Position numbers and translations under genes: made by a program. The notes below the pieces were generated by a model that ran no database searches, had not been told where the DNA came from, and worked only from the letters and a program-made list of their open reading frames with translations. This document shows, piece by piece, positions 54,554 through 64,000 of a stretch of DNA of 64,000 nucleotides (the stretch's first letter is position 1; each line of letters starts with the position of its first letter). The DNA comes from Rhodocyclaceae bacterium (GTDB lineage: Bacteria; Pseudomonadota; Gammaproteobacteria; Burkholderiales; Rhodocyclaceae), in NCBI GenBank assembly GCA_018261935.1, contig JAGTRP010000002.1:62001-126000 (forward strand). The letters are read 5' to 3'.

Positions 54554-55735
54554 TCAGGGGAGGAAGCGTACCAACTGGCCCCCGGGCAGCACCATGCAAT
54601 CCCGGCCATGCTGTTTGGCTGCATACATACGCTCGTCGGCACGGTTAACGAGGGTAGGCCACGCCGTGATGTCTGCTTCGCTGCTGCAGGCGATCCCGAT
54701 AGAGGCTGTGAGCGGCATCCCATCCGGCCGCAGGCCGAGTCCCAAGTCACGCAGACGCTGAAAGAGATTGAGGATATTTTCAGGGGGCGTATCCGGCAAC
54801 ACCGCCATAAATTCCTCGCCGCCCCACCGGATCAGGAAATCGCTGCGGCGCAGGCTGCTGCGAAGGCGATTGGCCACATCACGCAAAGCCTGGTCGCCGG
54901 CTTCGTGGCCATAGCCGTCATTGATGGCCTTGAAGCGGTCCAGGTCGATGAAGGCCACACTCAAGGTCTTGCCCGATATCTCGCTCAACTGGTAGAACAA
55001 TTTCAGCGCTTCTTCGCCGGACTGGCGAGTAAAGGCCCCCGTCAGCGGATCATGCATGGCCCGATGCACCAGGCTTGCGATGTAATGGCACTGGCTCATG
55101 CCGGAAAACATCGCCACGCCCAGCATCATCACCATGAACCAGAGGGTGCCTCCCTGTTCCACCAGGTTGAATTGGATACCCTGAGTCATGAAGGTAACGA
55201 TGGCGGTGACGATGACCGGCAGCGCGAGCAGGCCGATTTCCAGTGCGGTCAGCGGGAAAATGGCCAGTCCACCGAGGACGACGGTAGGTAAATAGCCGTA
55301 GAGCTGTGCCAATAGTTGCTGAGTTCTGTCATGGGCCGCCGCATTCAACATGCCGGCCGACAGAAGATGGAAGAGCGGCGGCACCATGAGCAGGATGACC
55401 AGCATCGCCATGGCCTGACGGTAAGAGGCCGCTGCGGACAGCTCCCGGGGCCATGCCAGCACGACAAACAATCCCGCCGCCAGCAGGCGTAGCCCGATCA
55501 TGTGCGCTGCGGTGGAAAAATCGAATACCAGGAGGTCGGCCACCGAGCCAAGCGGCACAAGAACGGCAAACAGAGCGGCGATCAATTGCACCCGTGCCGC
55601 GATGATCGCCGCTATATGGCGGCGTACGGGCAAAGAGCGCCCGCGGGGAAGCAGAAGAGCCTGAACGTTGGCAAGGCTCAGCCGGGAAGGGGCAATAATG
55701 TTCCTGCAGATGGATTGCCAAAGTCTATGGCGCAT
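54554..55735 (-). CDS. membrane diguanylate cyclase (GGDEF)
   Basis: About 393 residues. Six or seven hydrophobic helices (residues about 35-215) form a sensor domain, followed by a GGDEF domain: HDPLTGAFTRQSGEEAL, FIDLDRFKAINDGYGHEAGD and the active-site loop RWGGEEFMAVLP, so it is expected to make c-di-GMP. No I-site RxxD is clear five residues before the loop. Start uncertain: ATG 55735 chosen, GTG 55801 possible; neither has a clear ribosome site. No EAL domain. Confidence 0.88.
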   Translation of the reverse strand: MRHRLWQSICRNIIAPSRLSLANVQALLLPRGRSLPVRRHIAAIIAARVQLIAALFAVLVPLGSVADLLVFDFSTAAHMIGLRLLAAGLFVVLAWPRELSAAASYRQAMAMLVILLMVPPLFHLLSAGMLNAAAHDRTQQLLAQLYGYLPTVVLGGLAIFPLTALEIGLLALPVIVTAIVTFMTQGIQFNLVEQGGTLWFMVMMLGVAMFSGMSQCHYIASLVHRAMHDPLTGAFTRQSGEEALKLFYQLSEISGKTLSVAFIDLDRFKAINDGYGHEAGDQALRDVANRLRSSLRRSDFLIRWGGEEFMAVLPDTPPENILNLFQRLRDLGLGLRPDGMPLTASIGIACSSEADITAWPTLVNRADERMYAAKQHGRDCMVLPGGQLVRFLP

Positions 55736-56038
55736 TGTGTGTTCGTTAAATCGGCAGAGAAATACCAATGACAAATCTGCAACCGACTGTACTTGCCGCA
55801 CATCCCGATCTGGCCTGATCTGCCTCTCACACCGATCTTACGCGAGGCAAAGCCTAATGCAAAACTGGCTGGCCGAACTCGCAAGGAACTACGCTTGCCG
55901 CCCTTGGGGTGGAAGCAGGAAGCAAGGAACAACAGGCCCGTCGCATTATCGTGAACTGTGCCCGGAAAAATCGGGGAAGCGCGCTGGCGCGCACAAGGCT
56001 GCGCACGCAGCGGATGGCTTGAAAACCCGGGTAAAGGA
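55736..56038. other. intergenic stretch without a supported gene
   Basis: Upstream region of the diguanylate cyclase gene and downstream of DUF488. Several short frames occur but none has a ribosome site or family signal. If the cyclase starts at GTG 55801, the first 66 bases are coding. No clear promoter can be pointed to. Confidence 0.4.
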
Positions 56039-56395
56039 TCAATGCCTGGGAAGCTTGCCTTCCAAGTATTCCTTGAGGGCCAGGGCGTTGTTGTGCTCGG
56101 TGTCCCGAGCGCTGTAATAGAGGGTCACGTCGCCGCGCCTTGCCGCTTCCAGGAGCGGTTGCCATGTCTCGGGATGCGCGTCCAGTTCGGCGCGGTAGCG
56201 GCGCTGGAACTCCTCCCACCTGGCCGGATCATGGCCGAACCAGCGGCGCAGTTCATTGGTGGGCGCGATATCCCTCAGCCACCCGTCCAGAGGCAGGGAT
56301 TCCTTCCTCACACCCCGCGGCCACAGCCGCTCCACCAGGTAGCCGGGGCCATCCGGATGTCCATGGGGTTCGTAAACGCGTTTGACTCGGATCAT
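56039..56395 (-). CDS. DUF488 family protein
   Basis: 118 residues, full length for the short DUF488 class. Signature: LVERLWPRGV, LRDIAPTNELRRWFGHDPARW by parts, YSARDTEHNNALALKEYL. The function is not established. ATG 56395; single gene with about 300 bases before the diguanylate cyclase gene. Confidence 0.92.
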   Translation of the reverse strand: MIRVKRVYEPHGHPDGPGYLVERLWPRGVRKESLPLDGWLRDIAPTNELRRWFGHDPARWEEFQRRYRAELDAHPETWQPLLEAARRGDVTLYYSARDTEHNNALALKEYLEGKLPRH

Positions 56396-56603
56396 GGTGC
56401 GCTAGTCCTCTGGGCGCCGCTGGATTGGACCGCCCATGGCGTGGAGCGTTTCCGGCATGGGAGGCACATTAATCGGAGAACTACTGGCGTTGCCTTAGGA
56501 GAGTCTTCTCCCTCTTCCTAAAGGCGGGCATCGACCCACCTTCAATCCCTGGCGCCCGGTGCTAATGTCATACCTAATACAACCAAAAAGGAGACAGCTG
56601 GCA

Positions 56604-56749
56604 TGGACGAGCTACGTGAAGACATGGATCCCCCGGGGGATGACGACTACCTCGACGTTGACGACGACTGGGTCACCGACTTTGACGACGACGATGACGA
56701 CGACTTGAGCCGATTCGATCTGGCAACCTATGCCGGAGCATTAAGGTAG
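56604..56749 (+). pseudogene. possible small acidic protein gene with a one-base frameshift
   Basis: AAGGAGACAGCTGGC precedes ATG 56604, a very good ribosome site. The frame reads MDELREDMDPPG and then leaves the acidic register at the CCCCCGGGG run (56631-56639), giving Thr repeats and a TGA at 56706. One base shifted, the same DNA reads Asp-rich (DDDYLDVDDDWVTDF, DDDDDDDLSRFD) to a TAG at 56747-56749, with no start of its own. A one-base deletion in a former 48-residue acidic protein, or a sequencing error in the homopolymer, would explain this. Its family is unknown. Confidence 0.4.
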
Positions 56750-56767
56750 GAAGGCAGGGAAGAAAGA

Positions 56768-56790
56768 AGCCCCCGTTGAAACCGGGGGCT
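56768..56790 (-). terminator. hairpin terminator downstream of tRNA-Val
   Basis: AGCCCCCG and CGGGGGCT pair around a seven-base loop. Read on the minus strand it is followed by TTCTTTCTTCC, so it best fits as the terminator of the tRNA-Val transcript. Confidence 0.75.
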
Positions 56791-56819
56791 AATCTTCTAT
56801 AGTAGTCGATTCTTCAACT

Positions 56820-56895
56820 TGGTGGGTGCTGAGGGGCTCGAACCCCCGACATCCAGCTTGTAAGGCTAGCGCTCTACCAACTGAGCTAAGCACCC
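56820..56895 (-). tRNA. tRNA-Val (anticodon TAC)
   Basis: 76 bases including an encoded CCA. Acceptor stem GGGTGCT / AGCACCC, D-arm AGCTCAGTTGGTAGAGC, anticodon loop CTTACAA (TAC), T-arm GTTCGAGCC. It lies after hupB on the same strand. Confidence 0.97.
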
Positions 56896-56915
56896 GCCTA
56901 AATCGGCAAAGCCGG

Positions 56916-57188
56916 TTAATTGACGGCTTCCTTCAAGCCCTTGCCGGGACGGAATTTCGGCACCTGTGCAGCTTCGATCTCGATGGCGGCGCCGGTACGC
57001 GGGTTGCGGCCGCTGCGGGAAGAGCGCTTGCCGACGTAGAAGGTGCCAAAACCGACCAAGGTGACCGTGCCGCCTTCCTTCAGGGCTCCCTTGACGGCGG
57101 AGACGGCTGCTGCGAGAGCACGACCGGCCGCTGCCTTGGAAATATCGGCGGACGCGGCGATCTGATCGATCAGTTCGGATTTGTTCAT
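56916..57188 (-). CDS. hupB: HU family DNA-binding protein, beta subunit type
   Basis: 90 residues, standard HU length. It has [20 protein letters not shown] and the DNA-contact arm [14 protein letters not shown], with the tip proline in the RNPRTG loop. It is a dimeric histone-like protein of the nucleoid. AAGGGGG-type ribosome site before ATG 57188. It lies downstream of lon, as in many proteobacteria. Confidence 0.97.
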   Translation of the reverse strand: MNKSELIDQIAASADISKAAAGRALAAAVSAVKGALKEGGTVTLVGFGTFYVGKRSSRSGRNPRTGAAIEIEAAQVPKFRPGKGLKEAVN

Positions 57189-57325
57189 GAAACCCCCTTG
57201 AAAGTAGTGTAGAAGTACTGGAAATACCTTACCAAAACCACTTGCGAGGGAATTTATATCGCCCCCGAAATGCCCATGTCAAGCGGCTCTTGGCAAGGTT
57301 TACCGACTGCCACGGAAGGGGGAGG

Positions 57326-57353
57326 GCATGCCGGAATCAGGATTCCGGCATGC
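57326..57353. repeat. 28-bp near-blunt perfect palindrome after lon
   Basis: GCATGCCGGAATC (57326-57338), two bases AG, then its exact reverse complement (57341-57353). It is 13 bases beyond the lon stop, between lon and hupB. As RNA it would form a 12-13 bp stem with a small loop, but no T-rich tail follows on the minus strand, so it may be an RNA-processing or protective hairpin, or only a weak terminator. Confidence 0.6.
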
Positions 57354-57365
57354 GATCGTTTCAAA

Positions 57366-59780
57366 TCAGTGGGTAACGACCGTTTTTGAAGGGGCGTTCT
57401 CGTTGGCAGCAGCCACTTCGGCCGGCGCCTGCTCGGCCTCGGGCAAGGCTTGCGGGGTGCGCTCGAGAGCCCTTTCCAGGACCTGATCGATCCACTTCAC
57501 CGGGACGATCTCGATCTTGTTCTTGATGTTGTCAGGAATCTCGGTGAGATCCTTGACGTTTTCATCAGGAATCAGGGCTGTCTTGATCCCGCCGCGCACG
57601 GCTGCCAGCAGCTTTTCCTTCAGGCCGCCGATGGCCAGGACCTCGCCCCGCAGGGTGATTTCGCCGGTCATGGCAACGTCGCAGCGCACCGGGATGCCGG
57701 TGAGGGACGACACCAGGGCGGTGGTCATGGCGATGCCGGCGGACGGGCCGTCCTTGGGGGTGGCGCCTTCGGGAACGTGGAAATGGACATCGTTCTTCTC
57801 GAAGGCTTCCTCCTTGATGCCCAGGCGGCGGGCCCGGGTGCGCACCACGGAGCGGGCGGCTTCCACGGATTCCTTCATGACATCGCCCAGGGAGCCGGTG
57901 CGCAGGATGTTGCCCTTGCCGGGGAAGGCGACGCATTCGATGGTCAGCAGTTCGCCACCGACTTCGGTCCAGGCCAGACCGGTGACCTGGCCCACCTGGT
58001 TCTCCTTCTCGGCCATGCCGAAGGTGTAGCGCCGGACTCCGAGGAACTTGTCCAGGTTCTTGGCATTGACCACCATCTTGCTGCCGCGGGCACGGAGCAG
58101 CAGGGTCTTCACCACCTTGCGGCAAATCTTGGAAATATCCCTTTCCAGAGCGCGGACGCCGGCTTCCCGGGTGTAGTAGCGGACGATGTCGCGGATGGCG
58201 CTCTCGGTGACGGTGAGCTCGGTCTTCTTGACGCCGTTGTTCTTCATCTGCTTGGGCAGCAGATAGCGCATGGCGATATTGACCTTCTCATCCTCCGTGT
58301 AGCCCGACAGCCGGATCACTTCCATCCGGTCCAGCAGGGCCGGCGGGATGTTGAGGGTATTGGCCGTGGCGACGAACATCACGTCGGAGAGGTCGAAATC
58401 GACCTCGGCGTAATGATCCTGGAAGGTGTGATTCTGTTCCGGGTCGAGCACTTCCAGCAGGGCGGAGGAGGGGTCGCCGCGGAAATCCTGGCCGAGCTTG
58501 TCCACCTCGTCCAGCAGGAAGAGGGGGTTGCGCACGCCGACCTTGGTCAGGCTCTGCAAGATCTTGCCCGGCATGGAGCCGATGTAGGTCCGGCGATGGC
58601 CGCGGATTTCGGCCTCGTCCCGCACGCCGCCCAGGGCCATGCGCACGAACTTGCGGTTGGTGGCCTTGGCGATGGACTGCCCGAGGGAGGTCTTGCCGAC
58701 CCCCGGGGGGCCGACCAGGCACAGGATGGGGGCCTTCAGCTTGTCCACCCGCTGCTGCACGGCGAGGTACTCGAGGATGCGTTCCTTGACCTTGTCCAGA
58801 CCATAGTGGTCATGATTGAGGATCTTTTCGGCTTCCTTCAGATCCTTGCTGGTCCGGGTCTTCTTGCGCCAGGGCAGGCCGACCAGAGTCTCGATGAAAT
58901 TGCGGACCACCGTGGCTTCCGCCGACATGGGGGACATCAGCTTGAGCTTCTTCAGCTCGCCCTGGGCCTTGGCCAGGCCTTCCTTGCTCATGCCGGCGGC
59001 CTTGATCTTCTTGTCCAAATCTTCCAGGTCGGCGCCTTCTTCGCCTTCGCCCAGTTCCTTCTGGATGGCCTTGACCTGCTCGTTCAGGTAGTACTCCCGC
59101 TGGCTCTTTTCCATTTGGCGCTTGACGCGGCCGCGGATGCGCTTTTCCACCTGCAGGATGTCGATTTCGGTTTCGAGCTGGGTCAGCAGGCGGTCGATGC
59201 GCTCGCGCACGTTCTCCATTTCGAGAACTTCCTGCTTCTGCTCCAGTTTCAGGGGCAGATGGGCGGCGATGGTGTCGGCCAGGCGGCCGGCATCCTCGAT
59301 GCCGGAAATGGAGGAGAGGACCTCCGGCGGGATCTTCTTGTTCAGCTTGACGAACTGGTCGAACTGGGCGACCACGGCCCGGCGCATGGCCTCGATCTCG
59401 TGGTCGTCCACGCCGACGGGCGGCAGCGGTTCGGCCGTTGCCATGAAAAGGGCAGCCTGGACCTCGATGGCCTCGATCCGGGCGCGCTGGGTCCCTTCCA
59501 CCAGCACCTTGACGGTGCCGTCGGGCAATTTGAGCATCTGCAGGATGTTGGCCATGCAGCCGATGCGGTAGAGATCGTCGGGTTCCGGCTCATCCTTGGC
59601 CGCCGACTTCTGGGCGACGAGAAGGATGCTGCGGCCGCTTTCCATTGCCACCTCCAGCGCCTTGATCGACTTGGGCCGACCGACGAAGAGAGGAATGACC
59701 ATGTGCGGAAACACCACCACGTCCCGCAGGGGCAGCAGGGGCAGTTCGACTGTTTCCGAAAGGGTGCTGGGGAGCGACAT
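57366..59780 (-). CDS. lon: ATP-dependent protease Lon
   Basis: 804 residues. N-terminal substrate domain ([23 protein letters not shown] in parts), AAA+ module with Walker [13 protein letters not shown] and Walker [12 protein letters not shown], and the C-terminal Ser-Lys protease domain with [12 protein letters not shown] (catalytic Ser). It degrades misfolded and regulatory proteins. It is the third protease-related gene of the block with clpP and clpX, on the same strand, downstream of clpX by 67 bases. Confidence 0.98.
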   Translation of the reverse strand: MSLPSTLSETVELPLLPLRDVVVFPHMVIPLFVGRPKSIKALEVAMESGRSILLVAQKSAAKDEPEPDDLYRIGCMANILQMLKLPDGTVKVLVEGTQRARIEAIEVQAALFMATAEPLPPVGVDDHEIEAMRRAVVAQFDQFVKLNKKIPPEVLSSISGIEDAGRLADTIAAHLPLKLEQKQEVLEMENVRERIDRLLTQLETEIDILQVEKRIRGRVKRQMEKSQREYYLNEQVKAIQKELGEGEEGADLEDLDKKIKAAGMSKEGLAKAQGELKKLKLMSPMSAEATVVRNFIETLVGLPWRKKTRTSKDLKEAEKILNHDHYGLDKVKERILEYLAVQQRVDKLKAPILCLVGPPGVGKTSLGQSIAKATNRKFVRMALGGVRDEAEIRGHRRTYIGSMPGKILQSLTKVGVRNPLFLLDEVDKLGQDFRGDPSSALLEVLDPEQNHTFQDHYAEVDFDLSDVMFVATANTLNIPPALLDRMEVIRLSGYTEDEKVNIAMRYLLPKQMKNNGVKKTELTVTESAIRDIVRYYTREAGVRALERDISKICRKVVKTLLLRARGSKMVVNAKNLDKFLGVRRYTFGMAEKENQVGQVTGLAWTEVGGELLTIECVAFPGKGNILRTGSLGDVMKESVEAARSVVRTRARRLGIKEEAFEKNDVHFHVPEGATPKDGPSAGIAMTTALVSSLTGIPVRCDVAMTGEITLRGEVLAIGGLKEKLLAAVRGGIKTALIPDENVKDLTEIPDNIKNKIEIVPVKWIDQVLERALERTPQALPEAEQAPAEVAAANENAPSKTVVTH

Positions 59781-59847
59781 GGAGTTGCCTTAGTAAATGA
59801 AGGTAGCCCCTATGATAGGGGCCAAATGCTGGAATTCAAGTCCCGGC

Positions 59848-61110
59848 TCAGTTCGAGCCGGCAACTTTCGGCTGATCAGCGTAGATAAGCAGCGGATTTG
59901 CGTCGCTGGTGATCATATTTTCGTCGATCACCACCTTCTTGACATTTTCCATGCTCGGAAGTTCGTACATGGTTTCAAGTAGGACTTGTTCCAGGATTGA
60001 GCGTAGGCCGCGGGCGCCGGTCTTGCGCTCCAGGGCGCGTTTGGCGATGGCGATGAGGGCGGAGGGACGGACTTCCAGTTCCACGCCTTCCATGGCGAAG
60101 AGCTTCTGGTACTGCTTGATGAGGGCGTTCTTGGGCTCGATGAGAATCTCCACCAGGGCGGTTTCGTCCAGTTCCTGGAGGGTCGCCACTACCGGCAGGC
60201 GGCCGATAAGTTCGGGAATGAGGCCGAACTTGATGAGATCCTCGGGCTCGACGGTGCGCAGGACTTCGCCCACGGCCTTCTTGTCGTCCTTGCTCTTGAC
60301 CACGGCGCCGAAGCCGATGCCGCCCTTTTCGGAGCGGTTGCGGATGATCTTTTCCAGTCCGTCGAAGGCGCCGCCGCAGACGAAGAGGATATTGGTGGTG
60401 TCGAGCTGGACGAAGTCCTGGTTCGGGTGCTTGCGCCCGCCCTGGGGCGGGATCGAGGCGATGGTGCCCTCGATGAGCTTCAGAAGGGCCTGCTGCACGC
60501 CCTCGCCGGAAACGTCCCGGGTAATGGAGGGGTTGTCGGATTTGCGCGAAATCTTGTCGATTTCGTCAATGTAGACGATGCCCTGCTGGGCCTTCTCGAT
60601 CTCGTAGTCGCACTTCTGGAGAAGCTTCTGGATGATGTTTTCCACGTCCTCGCCGACATAGCCGGCTTCGGTCAACGTGGTGGCATCGGCGATGACGAAA
60701 GGCACGTTGAGCAGCCGGGCCAGGGTCTGGGCAAGCAGGGTCTTGCCGGAACCGGTGGGACCGACCAGGAGGATGTTGCTCTTGGCGAGCTCCACCTCGT
60801 CGGTGCTCCGGCTGTGGTGGCGCAGGCGCTTGTAGTGATTGTAGACAGCCACGGACAGGATGCGCTTGGCCATTTCCTGGCCGATCACATACTGGTCGAG
60901 GATGCTGCAGATCTCCTTCGGCGTCGGCAAGTCGGAACGACCGCCCTGGCCGGAATCCTCCGGCACCTCGTCGCGGATGATGTCATTGCATAGCGCGATG
61001 CACTCGTCGCAAATGAACACCGAAGGGCCTGCGATGAGCTTCTTCACCTCATGCTGGCTCTTGCCGCAGAACGAGCAGTAGAGCAGTTTTTCCTGGCCGC
61101 CTTTAGACAT
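59848..61110 (-). CDS. clpX: Clp protease ATP-binding subunit ClpX
   Basis: 420 residues. An N-terminal zinc-binding domain with four cysteines (CSFCGKSQ and [10 protein letters not shown]), AAA+ core with Walker [13 protein letters not shown] and Walker [10 protein letters not shown], and the [23 protein letters not shown] sensor region by parts. It unfolds substrates for ClpP and contains the IGF-like loop region LIGRLPV downstream. Operon with clpP just upstream (25 bases). Confidence 0.98.
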   Translation of the reverse strand: MSKGGQEKLLYCSFCGKSQHEVKKLIAGPSVFICDECIALCNDIIRDEVPEDSGQGGRSDLPTPKEICSILDQYVIGQEMAKRILSVAVYNHYKRLRHHSRSTDEVELAKSNILLVGPTGSGKTLLAQTLARLLNVPFVIADATTLTEAGYVGEDVENIIQKLLQKCDYEIEKAQQGIVYIDEIDKISRKSDNPSITRDVSGEGVQQALLKLIEGTIASIPPQGGRKHPNQDFVQLDTTNILFVCGGAFDGLEKIIRNRSEKGGIGFGAVVKSKDDKKAVGEVLRTVEPEDLIKFGLIPELIGRLPVVATLQELDETALVEILIEPKNALIKQYQKLFAMEGVELEVRPSALIAIAKRALERKTGARGLRSILEQVLLETMYELPSMENVKKVVIDENMITSDANPLLIYADQPKVAGSN

Positions 61111-61135
61111 CTATACTCCTTTGATTTAAACCGCC

Positions 61136-61765
61136 TCAGACCGCTTCGCGGCGGGTCAGAACCTTGTCGATCAATCCGTATTCTGCCGCTTCTTCGGCGG
61201 AAAGGAAATTGTCCCGGTCGGTGTCCTTCTCGATGCGCTCCAGGGGCTGGCCGGTGTGCTGCGCCATGAGGCGGTTCAGGCGGTCGCGGATGGAAAGGAT
61301 TTCCTTGGCATGGATGGCGATATCCGACGCCTGGCCCTGGAAGCCGCCCAGGGGTTGGTGGATCATGACGCGGGAATTGGGCAGGGCGAAGCGCTTGCCG
61401 CTGGCGCCGGCGGTGAGCAGGAAAGCGCCCATGGAGGCGGCCTGGCCGATGCACAGGGTGGATACGTCCGGCTTGATGAACTGCATGGTGTCGTAAACCG
61501 ACATCCCGGCAGTCACCGAGCCCCCCGGCGAATTGATGTAGAAATAGATGTCCTTGTCCGGATTCTCGGCTTCCAGGAAGAGCATCTGGGCCACCACCAA
61601 GTTGGCCGTGGCATCGTTGACCGGGCCGACAAGGAAGACGACCCGCTCCTTCAGCAGGCGCGAATAGATATCGTAGGCGCGTTCGCCGCGTCCGCTCTGT
61701 TCGATCACCATGGGGACCAGGCCCAGGGCCTGGGGATCCCAGTTGCTTCCGTATTGAGTGCTCAT
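61136..61765 (-). CDS. clpP: ATP-dependent Clp protease proteolytic subunit
   Basis: 209 residues. Catalytic triad positions: Ser in [11 protein letters not shown], His in [10 protein letters not shown], Asp in [10 protein letters not shown]-type sequence ([10 protein letters not shown]). It forms the tetradecameric chamber and works with ClpX. Located between tig and clpX, the usual order. Confidence 0.98.
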   Translation of the reverse strand: MSTQYGSNWDPQALGLVPMVIEQSGRGERAYDIYSRLLKERVVFLVGPVNDATANLVVAQMLFLEAENPDKDIYFYINSPGGSVTAGMSVYDTMQFIKPDVSTLCIGQAASMGAFLLTAGASGKRFALPNSRVMIHQPLGGFQGQASDIAIHAKEILSIRDRLNRLMAQHTGQPLERIEKDTDRDNFLSAEEAAEYGLIDKVLTRREAV

Positions 61766-61808
61766 GTCGGTTCCTTGTCGGGTGTCAGACGAATGTCGTT
61801 GGCGAGCT

Positions 61809-63113
61809 TCAGGCCTTCTTGCCCATCAGCTCGTCGAAGGGTACCGCCTTGTCGGCCACCTTGGCCTTGGAAAGCACCCATTCGACCACGTTGTTTTCGA
61901 TAACTACGCCTTCGACCTCAGTGAGGCGCTGGGGTTGCGCGTAATACCAGCGTACCACTTCTTCCGGGTGCTCATAGCTCTGGGCGGTTTCCTCGACCAG
62001 GGTCTTGACCTGCTCAGGCTTGGCCTGCAGCTTTTCGGTCTTGACCACTTCGGCCAGGACGAGGCCGAGGGAAACACGGCGGTTGGCCTGCTCGGCGAAC
62101 CACTCGGGCTGGAGGGGGAAGTCCTTCACCTTCATGCCGCGCTGTTCCATGTCCTGGCGGGCGGCCTGCATGAGGCGCTGCACTTCCATCTCCACCAGGG
62201 CGTTGGGAATGGCGATGGGGTTGGCCTTGAGGAGGGCATCCATGACCTGGTCCTTGAGGCGGGCTTCGATGCGGCGCTTCACTTCACGCTTCAGGTTGCC
62301 CGCGATCTCTTCCCGCATCTTGGCGACGTCGCCGTCGGCGATGCCCATGCTCTGGGCAAATTCGCTATCGATTTCCGGCAGCTTGGCGGCCTGCACCTGC
62401 TTGACGGTGATTTCGAACTGAACGGTCTGGCCGGCCAGATCCTTGGCGAAGTAGTCTTCCGGGAAGGTCATGTCGAAGGTCTTGGACCCGCCGGCCTTCA
62501 GGCCTTCGACGGCCTTTTCGAACTCGGGCAGCATCATGCCCTGGCCGAGGACGAAGGGGTAATCGTTGGCCTGGCCGCCCTGGAAGGGCTCGCCATCCTT
62601 CTTGCCGAGGAAGTCGATGACTACCCGGTCTTCCTTGGCGGCAGCCCGGTCGGTGTCTTCGTAGCTGACCCGCTGCTTGCGCAGGATATTGATGGTCTCG
62701 TCGATTTCGGTGTCGCCCACTTCCAGGACCGGGCGCTCGATCTCGGCGCCGGACAGGTCGCCAGGGGTGAATTCGGGATAGACCTCGAAAATGGCGGAAA
62801 ACTCGAGGTGGGAGGTGCTTTCGGTGGTCTTCGGCTCGATGCGGGGGTAGCCGGCGACGCGCAGGTTCTGGGTGGCGACGGCCTCGCCGAAGGCACGGTC
62901 CAGGGCTTCGGACAGCACTTCATGGCGGGCTTGCTCGCCGTACTGCTGCTTGACGATGCTGAAGGGCACCTTGCCGGGACGGAAGCCGGACATCTTGATA
63001 TTGCGGCCCATGCGCTTCAGACGTTCGTCGAGGTTCTTCTCGACATCGGCGATGGCGATGGACAGGTCGATGCGGCGTTCCAGGTCGTTGGATTTAGCGG
63101 GAGTCGCTTCCAT
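61809..63113 (-). CDS. tig: trigger factor chaperone
   Basis: 434 residues, standard. The ribosome-binding tail has [17 protein letters not shown] (the signature region), the PPIase (FKBP-like) domain has [19 protein letters not shown] and FTVQFEI-like sequence, and the C-terminal arms are helical. It binds nascent chains at the ribosome exit. ATG 63113; it heads tig-clpP-clpX-lon. Confidence 0.98.
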   Translation of the reverse strand: MEATPAKSNDLERRIDLSIAIADVEKNLDERLKRMGRNIKMSGFRPGKVPFSIVKQQYGEQARHEVLSEALDRAFGEAVATQNLRVAGYPRIEPKTTESTSHLEFSAIFEVYPEFTPGDLSGAEIERPVLEVGDTEIDETINILRKQRVSYEDTDRAAAKEDRVVIDFLGKKDGEPFQGGQANDYPFVLGQGMMLPEFEKAVEGLKAGGSKTFDMTFPEDYFAKDLAGQTVQFEITVKQVQAAKLPEIDSEFAQSMGIADGDVAKMREEIAGNLKREVKRRIEARLKDQVMDALLKANPIAIPNALVEMEVQRLMQAARQDMEQRGMKVKDFPLQPEWFAEQANRRVSLGLVLAEVVKTEKLQAKPEQVKTLVEETAQSYEHPEEVVRWYYAQPQRLTEVEGVVIENNVVEWVLSKAKVADKAVPFDELMGKKA

Positions 63114-63281
63114 GAATTATTTCCTTCGTGACTACGGGCCGAAAAATAAAGCGGACGATTCTACCACGGCCGCTCAAATCGGCACGATCCGGCGTCGGCA
63201 CTGAAATAGTGGACACACGATGCGAACATCCTTTAGAATGCGCGCCTCTTGCAGTTGGCCGGTTCGGTCAGCGGCAACGGT

Positions 63282-63358
63282 GGCGGCGTTAGCTCAGTTG
63301 GTAGAGCACTGGATTGTGGCTCCAGGTGTCGTGGGTTCGATTCCCATACGTCGCCCCA
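63282..63358 (+). tRNA. tRNA-His (anticodon GTG)
   Basis: 77 bases with the extra 5' G (G-1) characteristic of tRNA-His, opposite C73, and an encoded CCA. Anticodon loop TTGTGGC gives GTG; T-arm GGTTCGATTCC. The acceptor stem pairs fully with one G-T pair. Followed by a strong terminator. Confidence 0.97.
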
Positions 63359-63366
63359 AGAATTCA

Positions 63367-63396
63367 AAGGCCCAGCGATTTTCGCTGGGCCTTTTT
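63367..63396 (+). terminator. intrinsic terminator after tRNA-His
   Basis: GGCCCAGCG (63369-63377), short loop, CGCTGGGCC (63383-63391), then TTTTT. Strong stem and T tail nine bases after the tRNA. Confidence 0.95.
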
Positions 63397-63671
63397 CGTT
63401 TGGAATGCTGCCGGAGATCGCACCGCAGGTTTCCAGCGTGGTCCAGCCAAATAGCTGGCGCCAAGGTGAGCGTAGCGCTCCATCATCTCGATATGGGCTC
63501 AGTCGCCCCGTTCAACAGCGGTTCCCCAGGCTTTCCTCGACCGGCCCACTACTGTCTAGCGACGCCTCGAAAGGCATGCAATTGGGTAGTTTCCGGCCAA
63601 ATTATTTTCGTTAGCATGATTCGCTCCTGACAGGCCTATCGGGTCAAGTCAATGCCAGTAAGGAGGGCAAG
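63397..63671. other. intergenic stretch before the polysaccharide-export gene
   Basis: No supported gene. It must carry the promoter of the exporter gene at 63672, but no clear -10/-35 or sigma-54 motif can be assigned by eye. The two short frames crossing the tRNA and terminator are not genes. Confidence 0.4.
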
Positions 63672-64000
63672 ATGATGGCGAAAGATGCTAATGGATTTGC
63701 CGCTGGACTGACCCGCTGGGCGGCCGTCGGCGTTTTCTTGGCGGTGATGGCCGGCTGTGCGAGCTATCCCCCGGCACCGGTCACGGCCGCTTCCCCGGAG
63801 TACAACTACATCATCGGCCCGGGGGACATGGTCAACATCGTCGTCTGGCGCAACCCGGAACTGTCGATGTCGGTTCCGGTCCGGCCCGACGGCAAGCTGG
63901 CCACCCCACTGGTGGATAACTTGACTGCCATTGGCAAGGACCCCTCCACCCTGGCCCGGGAAATCGAGGCCGCCCTCGGCAAGTTCATCCGGGATCCGGT
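63672..64000 (+). CDS. polysaccharide export lipoprotein, XrtA/PEP-CTERM-type Wza-like (3' partial)
   Basis: About 109 residues visible; the gene continues beyond the window. Lipoprotein signal peptide with VMAGC (lipid on C29). The body YNYIIGPGDMVNIVVWRNPELS, by parts, and SVPVRPDGKLATPLVDNL are the Poly_export domain of outer-membrane Wza-type channels, in the form found in XrtA (exosortase) exopolysaccharide clusters (TIGR03027-like). AAGGAGG lies directly before ATG 63672; the next codon is also ATG. An EPS/exosortase locus probably continues to the right. Confidence 0.9.
   Translation, partial: MMAKDANGFAAGLTRWAAVGVFLAVMAGCASYPPAPVTAASPEYNYIIGPGDMVNIVVWRNPELSMSVPVRPDGKLATPLVDNLTAIGKDPSTLAREIEAALGKFIRDP

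Noticed and set aside
57450-59888. 812-residue plus-strand frame opposite lon
   Set aside because: Shadow of lon in a GC-rich genome; the composition is typical of antisense frames.
63220-63630. 136-residue frame across tRNA-His
   Set aside because: It runs through a certain tRNA and its terminator and shows no domain.
63580-63671. Sigma-54 promoter before the polysaccharide-export gene
   Set aside because: No convincing TGGCAC...TTGC pair at the right spacing.

Overview
The window is high-GC, densely coded bacterial chromosome that looks like a betaproteobacterium, probably of the Rhodocyclales type. This is inferred from several marks taken together: the order tig-clpP-clpX-lon-hupB-tRNA-Val, an XrtA/PEP-CTERM-type polysaccharide export gene at the right edge, a MalQ-TreY fusion, SenA/SenB-type selenium genes, a glycine-riboswitch gcvTHP operon and an AlaA-type aminotransferase. 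No species is claimed. I see no insertion sequence, prophage or CRISPR array.

Left third (1-27 kb), metabolic and accessory. A MalQ-TreY fusion (partial at the left edge) and, 9 kb further on, treZ plus a glycogen debranching enzyme form a trehalose/glycogen route. treZ is translationally coupled to an nfeD-slipin pair. Between them lie a low-GC patch with two unrecognised genes and an attC-like inverted repeat, a TRAP transporter (dctP-dctQ-dctM), a SenA-like non-haem iron enzyme and an Old Yellow Enzyme. An operon of acyl-CoA synthetase, 2-oxoacid dehydrogenase E1alpha, E1beta, E2 and an acyl carrier protein (no E3) follows on the minus strand. Then come small exported proteins, a SenB-type selenosugar synthase overlapping a TehB-like methyltransferase, and a cytochrome c'-like gene divergent from a Crp/Fnr regulator that share a perfect 22-bp palindrome.

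Middle (27-47 kb), core metabolism. gcvT-gcvH-gcvP lie behind a tandem glycine riboswitch with a terminator. alaA, hom and thrC follow, with a DUF2249 gene and a polytopic membrane protein inserted between hom and thrC. Next are a lipoprotein, a secreted HExxH protein, a PAS sensor kinase, and the nnrD-DMT exporter-nadC-DUF3820 cluster.

Right third (47-64 kb), envelope and protein quality control. A four-gene Mla/MCE lipid transporter has every junction overlapping by 4 bp. It is followed by the CnoX/YbbN thioredoxin-TPR co-chaperone, a periplasmic metacaspase with a binding-protein-like C-terminal half, an AcpH-type ACP phosphodiesterase, a diguanylate cyclase and DUF488. The hupB-lon-clpX-clpP-tig block with tRNA-Val and tRNA-His follows, and finally the start of a Wza-like exporter.

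The most promising unusual points are the SenB-chalcogen methyltransferase pair with SenA placed elsewhere, the ACP-linked dehydrogenase operon lacking E3, the metacaspase-binding protein fusion, the attC-like cassette structure and the Crp/Fnr-cytochrome c' regulatory module. Product names rest on motif reading by eye; no database search was run.
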